Shown here: positions 17,745-25,298 of the stretch, one piece after another
Layout of the letters: every line of letters starts with the position of its first letter
How positions within the stretch are numbered: position 1 is the first letter of the stretch
From: Flavobacterium sp.
Lineage (GTDB): Bacteria; Bacteroidota; Bacteroidia; Chitinophagales; Chitinophagaceae
DNA: 44,381 bases
Direction of reading: 5' to 3'
Assembly: GCA_030053925.1 (NCBI GenBank)
Contig: JASGCX010000027.1
Span: 1-44,381, forward strand
Notes under the pieces: generated by a model
Told to the model about the DNA's origin: nothing
Databases searched by the model: none
The model's input: only the letters and a program-made list of their open reading frames with translations
Made by a program: the position numbers and the translations under genes

Positions 17745-18668
17745 ATGAAAAAAATAGCAATCCTTACAGTTCTCATTGCATCGGCTTTTGCAGCAAGTGC
17801 GCAGGTAAAAAAGCCTACAACTAAAGCAAAAACTTATAATTCTACATTCAAACAACGAACTTATAAAACGCCTAGTACAAGCAATCCTTCAACGTCATCA
17901 TCAACATATCCCAATCAAAATGCTGAACCTAAAAATGTAGTTTACCAATACATTGATACTGCTTTTCCTAACAGTGAAAATCAGTTTCCTATGGTTGGCA
18001 ATATAGGTATTGGTACAAAAACACCTCAAGCAGCACTAGAAATTAAACGCAATGCGGGCAATACTAGACGTAAAAATGTATTGCTACAATTGAGCAATAG
18101 TTGGTCTCCAAATGGCCAAAACGAGCCAAGTTTAATGTTTTCTAATGGCGACCTAAGCGATCCTAAAAATGTAAGCTACTGGACTGTTGGTGCAAGGGTT
18201 TCTGGCGATAACACCATTAAATCGCCACAAACATTTAAAATTTGCTACAAAGCACCTGGTATAGATTTAGACCAAGAAGTTTTTTCAATTGATAGCTACC
18301 ACGGTAAAGTAAAAATTGGCGATGTAAGTACCAATTACGATGGGTATAAATTATTTGTAGAAGAAGGCATTTTAACTGAAAAAGTAAAAGTAGCCATTAA
18401 AAATTCAGAAGATTGGTTTGATAATGTTTTTGAGTTAGACTACAAATTGATGAACATTTACGACCTAGATGGCTTCATAAAAAAATACAAGCATTTACCA
18501 GATATACCTACCACCAAAGATGTTACAACAAATGGGCTTGACTTAGGTAAAATGAACGGTTTGTTACTAAAAAAAATTGAAGAGTTAACCCTATATATGA
18601 TTGACCTAAAGAAACAGCTAGACGACACAAAGAAAATGGTAGAAGACTTAAAGAAACCACACAAATAA
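17745..18668 (+). CDS. Secreted protein with phage-tail-fibre-like C-terminal region
   Basis: 307 aa. Signal peptide ending A-A-S-A-Q (about 20), a Thr/Ser/Pro-rich linker (20-65), then NIGIGTKTPQAALEIK, a common start of adhesin/tail-fibre repeats in Bacteroidota. The C-terminal 90 residues hold FIKKYKHLPDIPTTKDV, GLDLGKMNGLLLKKIEELTLYMIDLKKQ and a coiled coil to the end, as in tail-fibre proteins where this part aids trimer formation. Probably an exported, trimeric surface protein. There are no phage genes around it, so it is not a prophage remnant. Confidence 0.72.
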   Translation: MKKIAILTVLIASAFAASAQVKKPTTKAKTYNSTFKQRTYKTPSTSNPSTSSSTYPNQNAEPKNVVYQYIDTAFPNSENQFPMVGNIGIGTKTPQAALEIKRNAGNTRRKNVLLQLSNSWSPNGQNEPSLMFSNGDLSDPKNVSYWTVGARVSGDNTIKSPQTFKICYKAPGIDLDQEVFSIDSYHGKVKIGDVSTNYDGYKLFVEEGILTEKVKVAIKNSEDWFDNVFELDYKLMNIYDLDGFIKKYKHLPDIPTTKDVTTNGLDLGKMNGLLLKKIEELTLYMIDLKKQLDDTKKMVEDLKKPHK

Positions 18669-18683
18669 ACCGTGTAATATTTT

Positions 18684-18714
18684 AAAAAGCCTTGCAATTT
18701 TGCGAGGCTTTTTT
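18684..18714 (+). terminator. Intrinsic terminator after the tail-fibre-like gene
   Basis: AAAAAGCCTTGCA, ATTT, TGCGAGGCTTTTT: 13-bp stem with one G-T pair, ending in a T-run. Confidence 0.85.
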
Positions 18715-18765
18715 GTTTTGAGTAAAATGCGCAAGAATTGGATTTTATGATGCTTATATGCAAGT

Positions 18766-18773
18766 TACATTTG
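18766..18773 (+). promoter_or_regulatory. Candidate -7 promoter element of the Ada-like gene
   Basis: TACATTTG, an exact TAnnTTTG match; a TTG at 18738-18740 lies 25 bp upstream. The transcript would start near 18779, which supports the ATG at 18792 rather than the in-frame ATG at 18738. Confidence 0.45.
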
Positions 18774-18791
18774 TGCAACAAAGCAGTTTTT

Positions 18792-19634
18792 ATGAACAAA
18801 TTAAACACATTGACTTACACTAAAATAGCAGCCGCTATAAACTTTATTAAAGCCAATTTTAAAGCACAACCAAGCCTTGATGAGATAGCAGCTAGCGTGC
18901 ATTTGAGTTCGTTTCATTTTCAAAAATTATTTACCGAATGGGCAGGCGTAAGCCCAAAAAAGTTTTTGCAATACACAAGTGTACAATACGCTAAAAGCTT
19001 GCTACAACAACCCACTACTACCCTATTTTACACAGCAATAGAAACAGGCTTATCAAGCAGTAGTAGGCTGCACAATTTATTTGTAAACATAGAAGGTATG
19101 ACACCTGATGAATACAAAAATGGGGGCCAACATTTGCAAATAAAATACAGCTTTGCTGATACCATTTTTGGCGATATGGTAATTGCTTCAACACAAAAAG
19201 GCGTTTGCTACATGGCTTTTATAGAAGATGCCGCAGTTGGTTTTAATAATTTACAATCGCATTTTTCTAAAGCCAATTTTATTGAGCAAACAGACGAATT
19301 ACAGCAACATGCATTAAGTATTTTCTCTAAAGATTGGCAACATTTGCAGCAAATAAAACTACACTTAAAAGGTACCAATTTTCAACTAAAGGTTTGGGAA
19401 GCCTTACTTAAAATACCTACGGGGCAGCTTACAACTTATGGCAATATTGCCAATACCATCAATAGCCCCAAAGCTTCGAGGGCAGTAGGTACAGCTATTG
19501 GCAGTAATCCTGTGGCGTTTTTAATTCCTTGCCATAGAGTAATACAAACAACAGGCAATATTGGTGGTTACATGTGGGGGGCAACTCGTAAAACAGCTAT
19601 CATTGGCTGGGAAGCAGCAACAATTTTTCAGTAA
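18792..19634 (+). CDS. Ada-like AraC regulator fused to O6-alkylguanine-DNA methyltransferase
   Basis: 280 aa from ATG 18792. The N-terminal 100 residues are an AraC-type helix-turn-helix pair (LDEIAASVHLSSFHFQKLFTEWAGVSPKKFLQY). The C-terminal part is methyltransferase: LKGTNFQLKVWEALLKIPTGQLTTYGNIA, then the acceptor PCHRVIQ with Cys247 and GGYMWG-x-x-RK. The enzyme removes methyl groups from O6-methylguanine by transfer to that cysteine. The zinc-binding N-terminal domain of E. coli Ada is absent, so methylphosphotriester sensing is not expected. It lies directly before an AlkB-like gene, so this is an alkylation-repair cluster. Confidence 0.92.
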   Translation: MNKLNTLTYTKIAAAINFIKANFKAQPSLDEIAASVHLSSFHFQKLFTEWAGVSPKKFLQYTSVQYAKSLLQQPTTTLFYTAIETGLSSSSRLHNLFVNIEGMTPDEYKNGGQHLQIKYSFADTIFGDMVIASTQKGVCYMAFIEDAAVGFNNLQSHFSKANFIEQTDELQQHALSIFSKDWQHLQQIKLHLKGTNFQLKVWEALLKIPTGQLTTYGNIANTINSPKASRAVGTAIGSNPVAFLIPCHRVIQTTGNIGGYMWGATRKTAIIGWEAATIFQ

Positions 19635-19736
19635 AATTTATTGTAAAAAAATTGAACCACTTAGCAAAATCAAACACACAATATCTTCATAGCTATCTAT
19701 GTGCCTATTTGGTAAAATAAAAGACAAATTTGAAAA

Positions 19737-20351
19737 ATGGATTTATTCAATCAAATACCACAACAAGAGTTTAACCTTTTGCCCTACGATGGCATTGTAA
19801 AGTATTATGGTAAATTGATGTCAGTAAAAGAAGCCAATAACTATTTGCAAGCATTACTCACAACTATTGAGTGGCGCAACGATGAAGCCATCATGTTTGG
19901 TAAACGCATTATCACCAAACGAAAAGTAGCTTGGTATGGCGATACCAATTTTGAATACAGATACTCAAACGTAACCAAGCAAGCCCTACCGTGGACAGAC
20001 GAACTAAAAGCCCTTAAACAATTAACAGAACTGAGTACTGGCCAAACTTACAACGCTTGCCTATTGAATTTGTACCACACAGGCGAAGAAGGCATGGCTT
20101 GGCATAGCGATGGTGAAACCGATTTAAAAAGAGATGGCACTATTGCATCGCTGAGTTTTGGTGCAGAAAGAAAATTTGCCTTTAAGCATAAACAAACACA
20201 AGAAACCGTTGCTGTAATGCTACAACACGGCAGCTTGCTACTAATGGCTGGCACCACACAAACGCATTGGCTGCATCGCTTGCCACCTACTACCAAAATA
20301 AAAACGCCACGAGTAAACTTAACGTTTAGAACTATTGTAAATAAAGGATAG
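19737..20351 (+). CDS. AlkB-like 2-oxoglutarate/Fe(II)-dependent dioxygenase
   Basis: 204 aa. Iron ligands: WHSDGE (His123, Asp125) and LHRLPP (His180). PRVNLTFR near the C-terminus supplies the arginines that hold 2-oxoglutarate. YNACLLNLYHTGEEGMAWHSD is the usual lead-in of the ALKBH2/3-like subgroup. The enzyme should oxidatively remove alkyl groups from N1-methyladenine and N3-methylcytosine in DNA. It lies 102 bp after the Ada-like gene and is co-directional, giving direct reversal of both O- and N-alkyl damage. Confidence 0.92.
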   Translation: MDLFNQIPQQEFNLLPYDGIVKYYGKLMSVKEANNYLQALLTTIEWRNDEAIMFGKRIITKRKVAWYGDTNFEYRYSNVTKQALPWTDELKALKQLTELSTGQTYNACLLNLYHTGEEGMAWHSDGETDLKRDGTIASLSFGAERKFAFKHKQTQETVAVMLQHGSLLLMAGTTQTHWLHRLPPTTKIKTPRVNLTFRTIVNKG

Positions 20352-20384
20352 TTTTACGGCAATATCAACAAGATAATTACCCAC

Positions 20385-20957
20385 ATGTTACATCCTTTTT
20401 TTGACGATCAAACCTTTACCAATATTAACTTTACGCTAAAAGGCTTGCCTGAAGGCGAATACGATAATTGTAACTTTGATAGTTGCAATTTAGAAGGCGT
20501 GAACTTAAATAACCGGCAATTTTCTGAATGTACATTTACCAATTGCAACCTTAGTAACGCAACAATAGAACAAGCAGCATTTAGAGATGCCAAGTTTAAT
20601 AATTGCAAGCTTTTAGGTTTACACTTTAACACATGTAACCAATTTATTTTCTCGGTAAGCTTTGCAAATTGTGTTCTTAATTTATCTTCTTTTTACAAGT
20701 GCAAAATGAAGAAAACACTGTTAAACAATTGTAGCTTACACGAAGTTGATTTTGTAGAAACGGATCTTACACAAGTAGTGTTTAGTAATTGCGATTTAAG
20801 CAGAGCCATATTTGACAATACCGTACTTGAAAAAGCCGATTTTACTACCGCTTATAATTATGCCATTAACCCGGCTATCAATCGCATTAATAAAGCAAAA
20901 TTTGCTAAGGCTGGCTTAGCAGGTTTATTAACTAATTACAACATTGAGATTGTGTAA
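20385..20957 (+). CDS. Pentapeptide-repeat protein
   Basis: 190 aa. About 25 five-residue turns with a central Leu, Phe or Val (for instance CNFDS CNLEG VNLNN and CTFTN CNLSN ATIEQ), predicted to form a right-handed quadrilateral beta-helix. Cysteines often occupy the turn positions. The last 40 residues (AYNYAINPAINRINKAKF) form the conserved cap seen in Bacteroidota members. Some relatives (Qnr, MfpA) mimic DNA and protect topoisomerases, but most have no known role. It starts 33 bp after the AlkB-like gene and may share its transcript. Confidence 0.88.
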   Translation: MLHPFFDDQTFTNINFTLKGLPEGEYDNCNFDSCNLEGVNLNNRQFSECTFTNCNLSNATIEQAAFRDAKFNNCKLLGLHFNTCNQFIFSVSFANCVLNLSSFYKCKMKKTLLNNCSLHEVDFVETDLTQVVFSNCDLSRAIFDNTVLEKADFTTAYNYAINPAINRINKAKFAKAGLAGLLTNYNIEIV

Positions 20958-21008
20958 TTACTGTAAACTATTTGTTTTTGCTTATTTTCATGGTTTTAAC
21001 TATTTGCT

Positions 21009-21206
21009 ATGCAACCAATTAATATTCCTTTAAGCAAAAAGAAAATTGTGCTGCTTATTGTAGGCTCAATACTATTTGTAGTGGCTGGTATTTGGATGTT
21101 TGTTTTTAAAGCCAACCATCAAACACATTATAACCCTTTGTTTATAAAAATAGTAAGCATTGCTAGTGTTGTATTTTTTGGGGCATCGTGGTTTTTGGTA
21201 TTATAA
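21009..21206 (+). pseudogene. Truncated STM3941-like small membrane protein
   Basis: 65 aa with two membrane segments. The start (MQPINIPLSKKKIVLLIVGSI) and SIASVVFFG resemble the N-terminal third of STM3941-type proteins, which are usually well over 100 aa. The frame ends after FFGASWFLVL. Adding one base at the G-run (21180-21183) would instead give a hydrophobic continuation FGIITIIRGFILYKK before a stop, so a frameshift plus loss of the C-terminal domain is likely. The family match is by eye and uncertain; it could also be an intact short protein. Confidence 0.4.
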
Positions 21207-21291
21207 CTATTATAAGAGGATTTATTCTGTACAAAAAATAAACAATCAATTTACATTAACTACAATGCGCAAAAACAACAAACATTACATT

Positions 21292-21753
21292 ATGAAACCT
21301 TTTTTCCTTTCACTCACATTATTGCTAACGCTTACCACACAAGCCCAAGAAAAGAAAGTAGCAACTACATCGCAGCAATTATACCACACCATTCGTATGC
21401 AAGACAGCCTGCTATTTGCTGCTTTTAATGCACAAAACTTAGCACTGATGAAAACCTTTTTCTCACCATCGTTAGAGTGGTTTCAAGATAATGGTGGATT
21501 GATTAACTACGATACCGTATTTATTAATTTTGCCCAAATGTACACAAGGTCCTATAAGCTTAAACGTACCTTAAACGAAGGCAGTTTAGAAGTGCATCCT
21601 ATAAAAGATTATGGTGCCATAGAAATAGGTTCGCACCAATTTAAACACATAGAAAACGGCAAACTTGAAGTAGGTACGTTTAAGTTTTTAATGATTTGGA
21701 AAGAAACCAATGGCAAATGGCAGATTACCAAAGTTGTTAGCTACGACCATTAA
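21292..21753 (+). CDS. Secreted NTF2-like (DUF4440/SnoaL-type) protein
   Basis: 153 aa from ATG 21292, chosen because it gives a signal peptide (MKPFFLSLTLLLTLTTQAQ). The mature part has the NTF2-like pattern: an opening helix with MQDSLLFAAFNAQNLALMKTF and FSPSLEWFQDNGG, then strands ending in FLMIWKETNGKWQITKVVSYDH, the usual closing W-x-I-T-K-V strand. Such proteins form small cone-shaped binding folds, and the ligand is not predictable. The longer upstream frame passes through the preceding gene's frameshifted end and is not used. Confidence 0.75.
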   Translation: MKPFFLSLTLLLTLTTQAQEKKVATTSQQLYHTIRMQDSLLFAAFNAQNLALMKTFFSPSLEWFQDNGGLINYDTVFINFAQMYTRSYKLKRTLNEGSLEVHPIKDYGAIEIGSHQFKHIENGKLEVGTFKFLMIWKETNGKWQITKVVSYDH

Positions 21754-21852
21754 ACAAATAGTTCTTGCAGATTGCGCAGATGTACGTCATTCTATGGACG
21801 ACCGTTCAACTTTTAACATGACTAACTAAACCAACTAACAAAAGAAAATACA

Positions 21853-23700
21853 ATGACATATTGGTCAGTAGGAGCAGCACACAATAACACGGACGTTTCA
21901 AAAGATTTTTTAGACCAAGGGATTTGGTTTGACGGATATGCAGAAGATGGTGATGATAGGAATAGAAGCACTTTAGAAAAAGTAAGCATCGGGGATATTC
22001 TTCTAATGAAATCCAGTTCTACAAAAGGTGCTAACCATTCAATAACTTTTACAAAACTTAAAGGTGTTGGCAGAGTTGTAAGCAAGGACGACTATTATTC
22101 TTTCAAAATGAAATGGTTAGACATCAAAGAATTGCCTTTAGACTTTGATGGTATTTCTTACCGAAAGACAATTGAAGATGCAAGAGAAGATGAAATGCTA
22201 AAATTTGCAGAAAAAATTATAGAAAAAGAAAATCAAAAAATGACTATTAACTTACTAAAGTACAAACATCAAATTATTTTGCAAGGTCCACCTGGAACTG
22301 GTAAAACTCGACTTGCAAAATTGCTTGCTGATGAACTGACAAAACCAAATTCTGTTGGCAACCCAATGGATATTATCAATAATTTCTTTTTAACTTTTGA
22401 TTCAACTAACGAACAGACGAAACTAAAAAGAGAAAATCAAGAAAAACTACTTTCTGACTTTCAACAAAAGTTTTCAATTGATAATTTAAAAAATTTAATC
22501 TTAGATGACTATTGTGCTGGAAAAGGAGATAGAAATAATTTTTGTTGGTGGATTGAAACAGGGTTGAAAGCATTGGGCAAATATTCACCAGGAAGTGCCC
22601 GTTCATATTTGATTTATTGGAGCAAAGAAGATAAGGATTACAGAAAACATGGAAAACTATTAAGAGATATTGAAAGTGATGAAGAAGCAATTCAAAAAAT
22701 CGCCGATTTGCTTTCACAAGTTGTTATTAGCAAAAAGCCTGATGTTGCATTGGAATATTTTGGAGATAGTTTTCTTCTGAAAATTTTGAACTCGTATTTC
22801 CCATCAGAATTCTTTCCTATAAATGGTAGAGAATCTTTAGACAATGCTTTGAAACTTTTTGGGGTTAATGCTCATAATTCAGAAAAATTTGAGAAGAATA
22901 AAAAATTGAACGAACTGTTCGTTGCAAAAAAGGCGGAATACAAGGTAGATGTTACATCTTTTGAATTCATGCGTTTCTTATTTGACAATTTCAATTTGAA
23001 AACAGGGGAAGATATCGACAACAATCAAACTCTATTAACAAAAGGAGAAAGCAAATTAATTCAGTTTCATCCTGCTTACGCCTATGAAGATTTTGTAAGA
23101 GGTATTGTTGCCGAAACAACAGAAAATGGAAATATTTCCTACACCGTTGAGAATAAAATTTTAGCAGAGTTTGCACAAAAAGCAAAAGATAATCCTAATG
23201 GAAATTATGTATTAATCATTGATGAAATTAACAGAGCAAATCTGCCATCAGTTTTAGGAGAATTGATTTACGCTTTGGAATACAGAAACGAACCTGTCAC
23301 ATCTGTTTATGAGTTTGAAGGAGAAAGAGAAATTACACTAACAAAAAATCTTTTCGTAATTGGTACAATGAATACGGCAGACCGTTCCGTTGGACATATT
23401 GATTATGCTATTAGAAGAAGGTTTGCATTTGTTGATGTTTTGCCAGATGAAAATATAATTCAAAATCCAACAGCAAAAATTTTGTTTAATTCAATCAAAA
23501 CATTATTTAGTAATGAATTTCTTTCACCCGACTTCAAACCAAAAGATGTAATGATTGGGCATAGCTATTTTCTTGTCAAAGACGAAGATGAATTAAGATT
23601 AAAATTGCAATTTGAAATCAAACCAATTCTTAGAGAGTATTTGAAGGACGGGATATTTTTAGAAACCGCAAACGAAAAAATTGAATCCTTGAATGTCTAA
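21853..23700 (+). CDS. mcrB: McrB-type GTPase of a modification-dependent restriction system
   Basis: 615 aa. The N-terminal 110 residues (YWSVGAAHNN, then GDILLMKSS and VGRVVSKDDYY) look like a PUA/EVE-type base-reading domain. The AAA+ motor has Walker A GPPGTGKT (145-152), Walker B LIIDEINRAN (Asp457, Glu458) and the McrB signature MNTADRS (506-512) followed by IDYAIRRRF. A long insert (about 170-400) sits between Walker A and B. It would recognise modified cytosine or another modified base and drive the partner nuclease McrC by GTP hydrolysis. The downstream gene overlaps by 8 bp. Confidence 0.93.
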   Translation: MTYWSVGAAHNNTDVSKDFLDQGIWFDGYAEDGDDRNRSTLEKVSIGDILLMKSSSTKGANHSITFTKLKGVGRVVSKDDYYSFKMKWLDIKELPLDFDGISYRKTIEDAREDEMLKFAEKIIEKENQKMTINLLKYKHQIILQGPPGTGKTRLAKLLADELTKPNSVGNPMDIINNFFLTFDSTNEQTKLKRENQEKLLSDFQQKFSIDNLKNLILDDYCAGKGDRNNFCWWIETGLKALGKYSPGSARSYLIYWSKEDKDYRKHGKLLRDIESDEEAIQKIADLLSQVVISKKPDVALEYFGDSFLLKILNSYFPSEFFPINGRESLDNALKLFGVNAHNSEKFEKNKKLNELFVAKKAEYKVDVTSFEFMRFLFDNFNLKTGEDIDNNQTLLTKGESKLIQFHPAYAYEDFVRGIVAETTENGNISYTVENKILAEFAQKAKDNPNGNYVLIIDEINRANLPSVLGELIYALEYRNEPVTSVYEFEGEREITLTKNLFVIGTMNTADRSVGHIDYAIRRRFAFVDVLPDENIIQNPTAKILFNSIKTLFSNEFLSPDFKPKDVMIGHSYFLVKDEDELRLKLQFEIKPILREYLKDGIFLETANEKIESLNV

Positions 23701-24964
23701 GCTACTTTTCAATAAAGCATTTTCAGAACACATCAGCGAAGACATTTCTTCTATGGAAATGCTATTTGCTTTATCAATACATTTTAAGAAAAAAGAAGAG
23801 TGCAAGTGCATTGAAATTACCCAAGACAGTTCCAATAAAAAGCTCAATTCAAACTTTTATATCGGAACAGATTGGTTAAGTAAAAATGAAGTTGCTGTTT
23901 ATGTTGCTCCTAAAATGAATGACGAAACACAGCAAACGGATTATTTGAAAATGCTTTTCTCTTGCTTACGACATTCTGATGTTGCCGCACACACAAAAAA
24001 CCTATATGATATAAAATTTGAAGAACCATTTATTGAGATAGAGCAGAAACAAGATTTGCTTACCCCCCTTTTAGTTGTTCAGTTCTTACAGGTAGTAAAG
24101 AGCATTGTTAGAAAAGGGCTAAAAAAATCTTACTACAAGGTTGAACACAACTTAAATGCAAGAATTAAAGGAAAAGTTTTAGTTTCTCAAACACTAAAAC
24201 AGAACATCATTAAAAACAAACCCACAAAAACCCTTTGCCAGTATGATGAATTGGGTTTTAACTGCATTGAAAACAGAATACTAAAACGGACTTCAGCCTT
24301 CGTTCAGAAATATCTTGCACTATTTCCAGAATATTCAAAACTTGCTTCGCCTATAATTAATTATTGCCTGCCAGCTTTTCACGAAGTTGACGAGAATGTT
24401 GATTTAAACACTTTAAAAGGAATTACTCACAACTCATTTTATAAAGAATATAAAGAAGCTCTATTTATTTCATCTCTTATATTGAAACGTTTTGGTTACA
24501 ATATAAAAGAAATTGACACACTAAATAACAAGACTGTAAAAGTTCCACCGTTTTGGATTGACATGCCAAAACTTTTTGAACTTTATGTTTTAGGCTTACT
24601 CAAAGACAAATATTTTAACAACATTAAATTTCAAATACAAGGAACTTATGGACAACCTGATTTCGTTTTTATAAGCGAAAACGAAAAAATCATAATTGAC
24701 ACAAAATATAAGCGAAAATATCAACAAGAAAAGTATCAAGAAGAAGACATTAGACAATTAAGCGGATACGCAAGAGACACAAAAATTTTATCAAAATTCG
24801 GTTACACGACAACCGAAGAGCAAGACAAAGTAGTTGACTGTTTAATAATTTATCCAGATCAAAATGCTTCTGAAAAGTTATGTGACAATCTGAAAGCAAA
24901 TCAGATAAATGGATTTACCAAATTTTACAAAATGGCTATCAAATTACCTGTAATTCGTGCGTAG
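23693..24964 (+). CDS. mcrC: McrC-type nuclease subunit
   Basis: 423 aa. The N-terminal half (FYIGTDWLSKNEVAVYVAPK, then LLVVQFLQVVKSIVRKGLKKSY) matches the McrB-binding part of McrC. The C-terminal half has a PD-(D/E)XK core: GQPDFVF with Asp323, then IIIDTKYK with Asp336 and Lys338, and a later QLSGYARD helix. It starts inside the mcrB stop region, so the two are coupled. Together they cut DNA between modified sites and so restrict phages with modified genomes. The unit lies alone between a DUF4440-type gene and a peptidase gene. Confidence 0.93.
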   Translation: MSKLLFNKAFSEHISEDISSMEMLFALSIHFKKKEECKCIEITQDSSNKKLNSNFYIGTDWLSKNEVAVYVAPKMNDETQQTDYLKMLFSCLRHSDVAAHTKNLYDIKFEEPFIEIEQKQDLLTPLLVVQFLQVVKSIVRKGLKKSYYKVEHNLNARIKGKVLVSQTLKQNIIKNKPTKTLCQYDELGFNCIENRILKRTSAFVQKYLALFPEYSKLASPIINYCLPAFHEVDENVDLNTLKGITHNSFYKEYKEALFISSLILKRFGYNIKEIDTLNNKTVKVPPFWIDMPKLFELYVLGLLKDKYFNNIKFQIQGTYGQPDFVFISENEKIIIDTKYKRKYQQEKYQEEDIRQLSGYARDTKILSKFGYTTTEEQDKVVDCLIIYPDQNASEKLCDNLKANQINGFTKFYKMAIKLPVIRA

Positions 24965-25298
24965 AAGGAAGACCGAGAAGAAGAAGAACGCACAACATTG
25001 GGTTTTATGCAAGTTGGGCTTGACCTTGTAATATCAGCTATTTGCAAATCCTAGCTTCAGTTCCAACAGACGAAGATATATCATTTTTTCAAACACAACT
25101 TGATTAACATGTTTTCAATCATCATCGGTTTCGGGCAGACGGAATACTAATTCCAAACCTGATTAAGCCCTGCCCGATGTAACACCATTTATAACACACC
25201 AAAAAAAACTCTAGCATTTTTTACTAGAGGTTTTTTTTAAGAACCAAATTTCAAGTTTCAAGAATCTTAAACACAAAACATAGAACCTAAATCTCAAC
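24965..25298. other. Intergenic region downstream of mcrC with attC-like and other hairpins
   Basis: 334 bp without a gene. At 24990-25019 GCACAAC and GTTGGGC face each other (6 of 7 pair) with an inner TTG/CAA, a layout like a very short integron attC site. At 25131-25177 an 8-bp repeat TCGGGCAG/CTGCCCGA encloses a second palindrome (GGAAT/ATTCC). A terminator follows at 25201. Confidence 0.45.
25201..25238. terminator. Bidirectional terminator between mcrC and the S9 peptidase gene
   Basis: A8, CTCTAG, loop, CTAGAG and T8: a convergent terminator serving both strands. Confidence 0.8.

Noticed and set aside
17745-18668. Prophage tail-fibre gene
   Set aside because: No other phage gene is nearby, and the protein has a signal peptide and a stand-alone terminator; such proteins are normal in Bacteroidota.
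20385-20957. Quinolone-resistance (Qnr) protein
   Set aside because: The repeats fit, but the cap sequence differs and such chromosomal pentapeptide proteins are common without resistance; the topoisomerase genes here lie 15 kb away.
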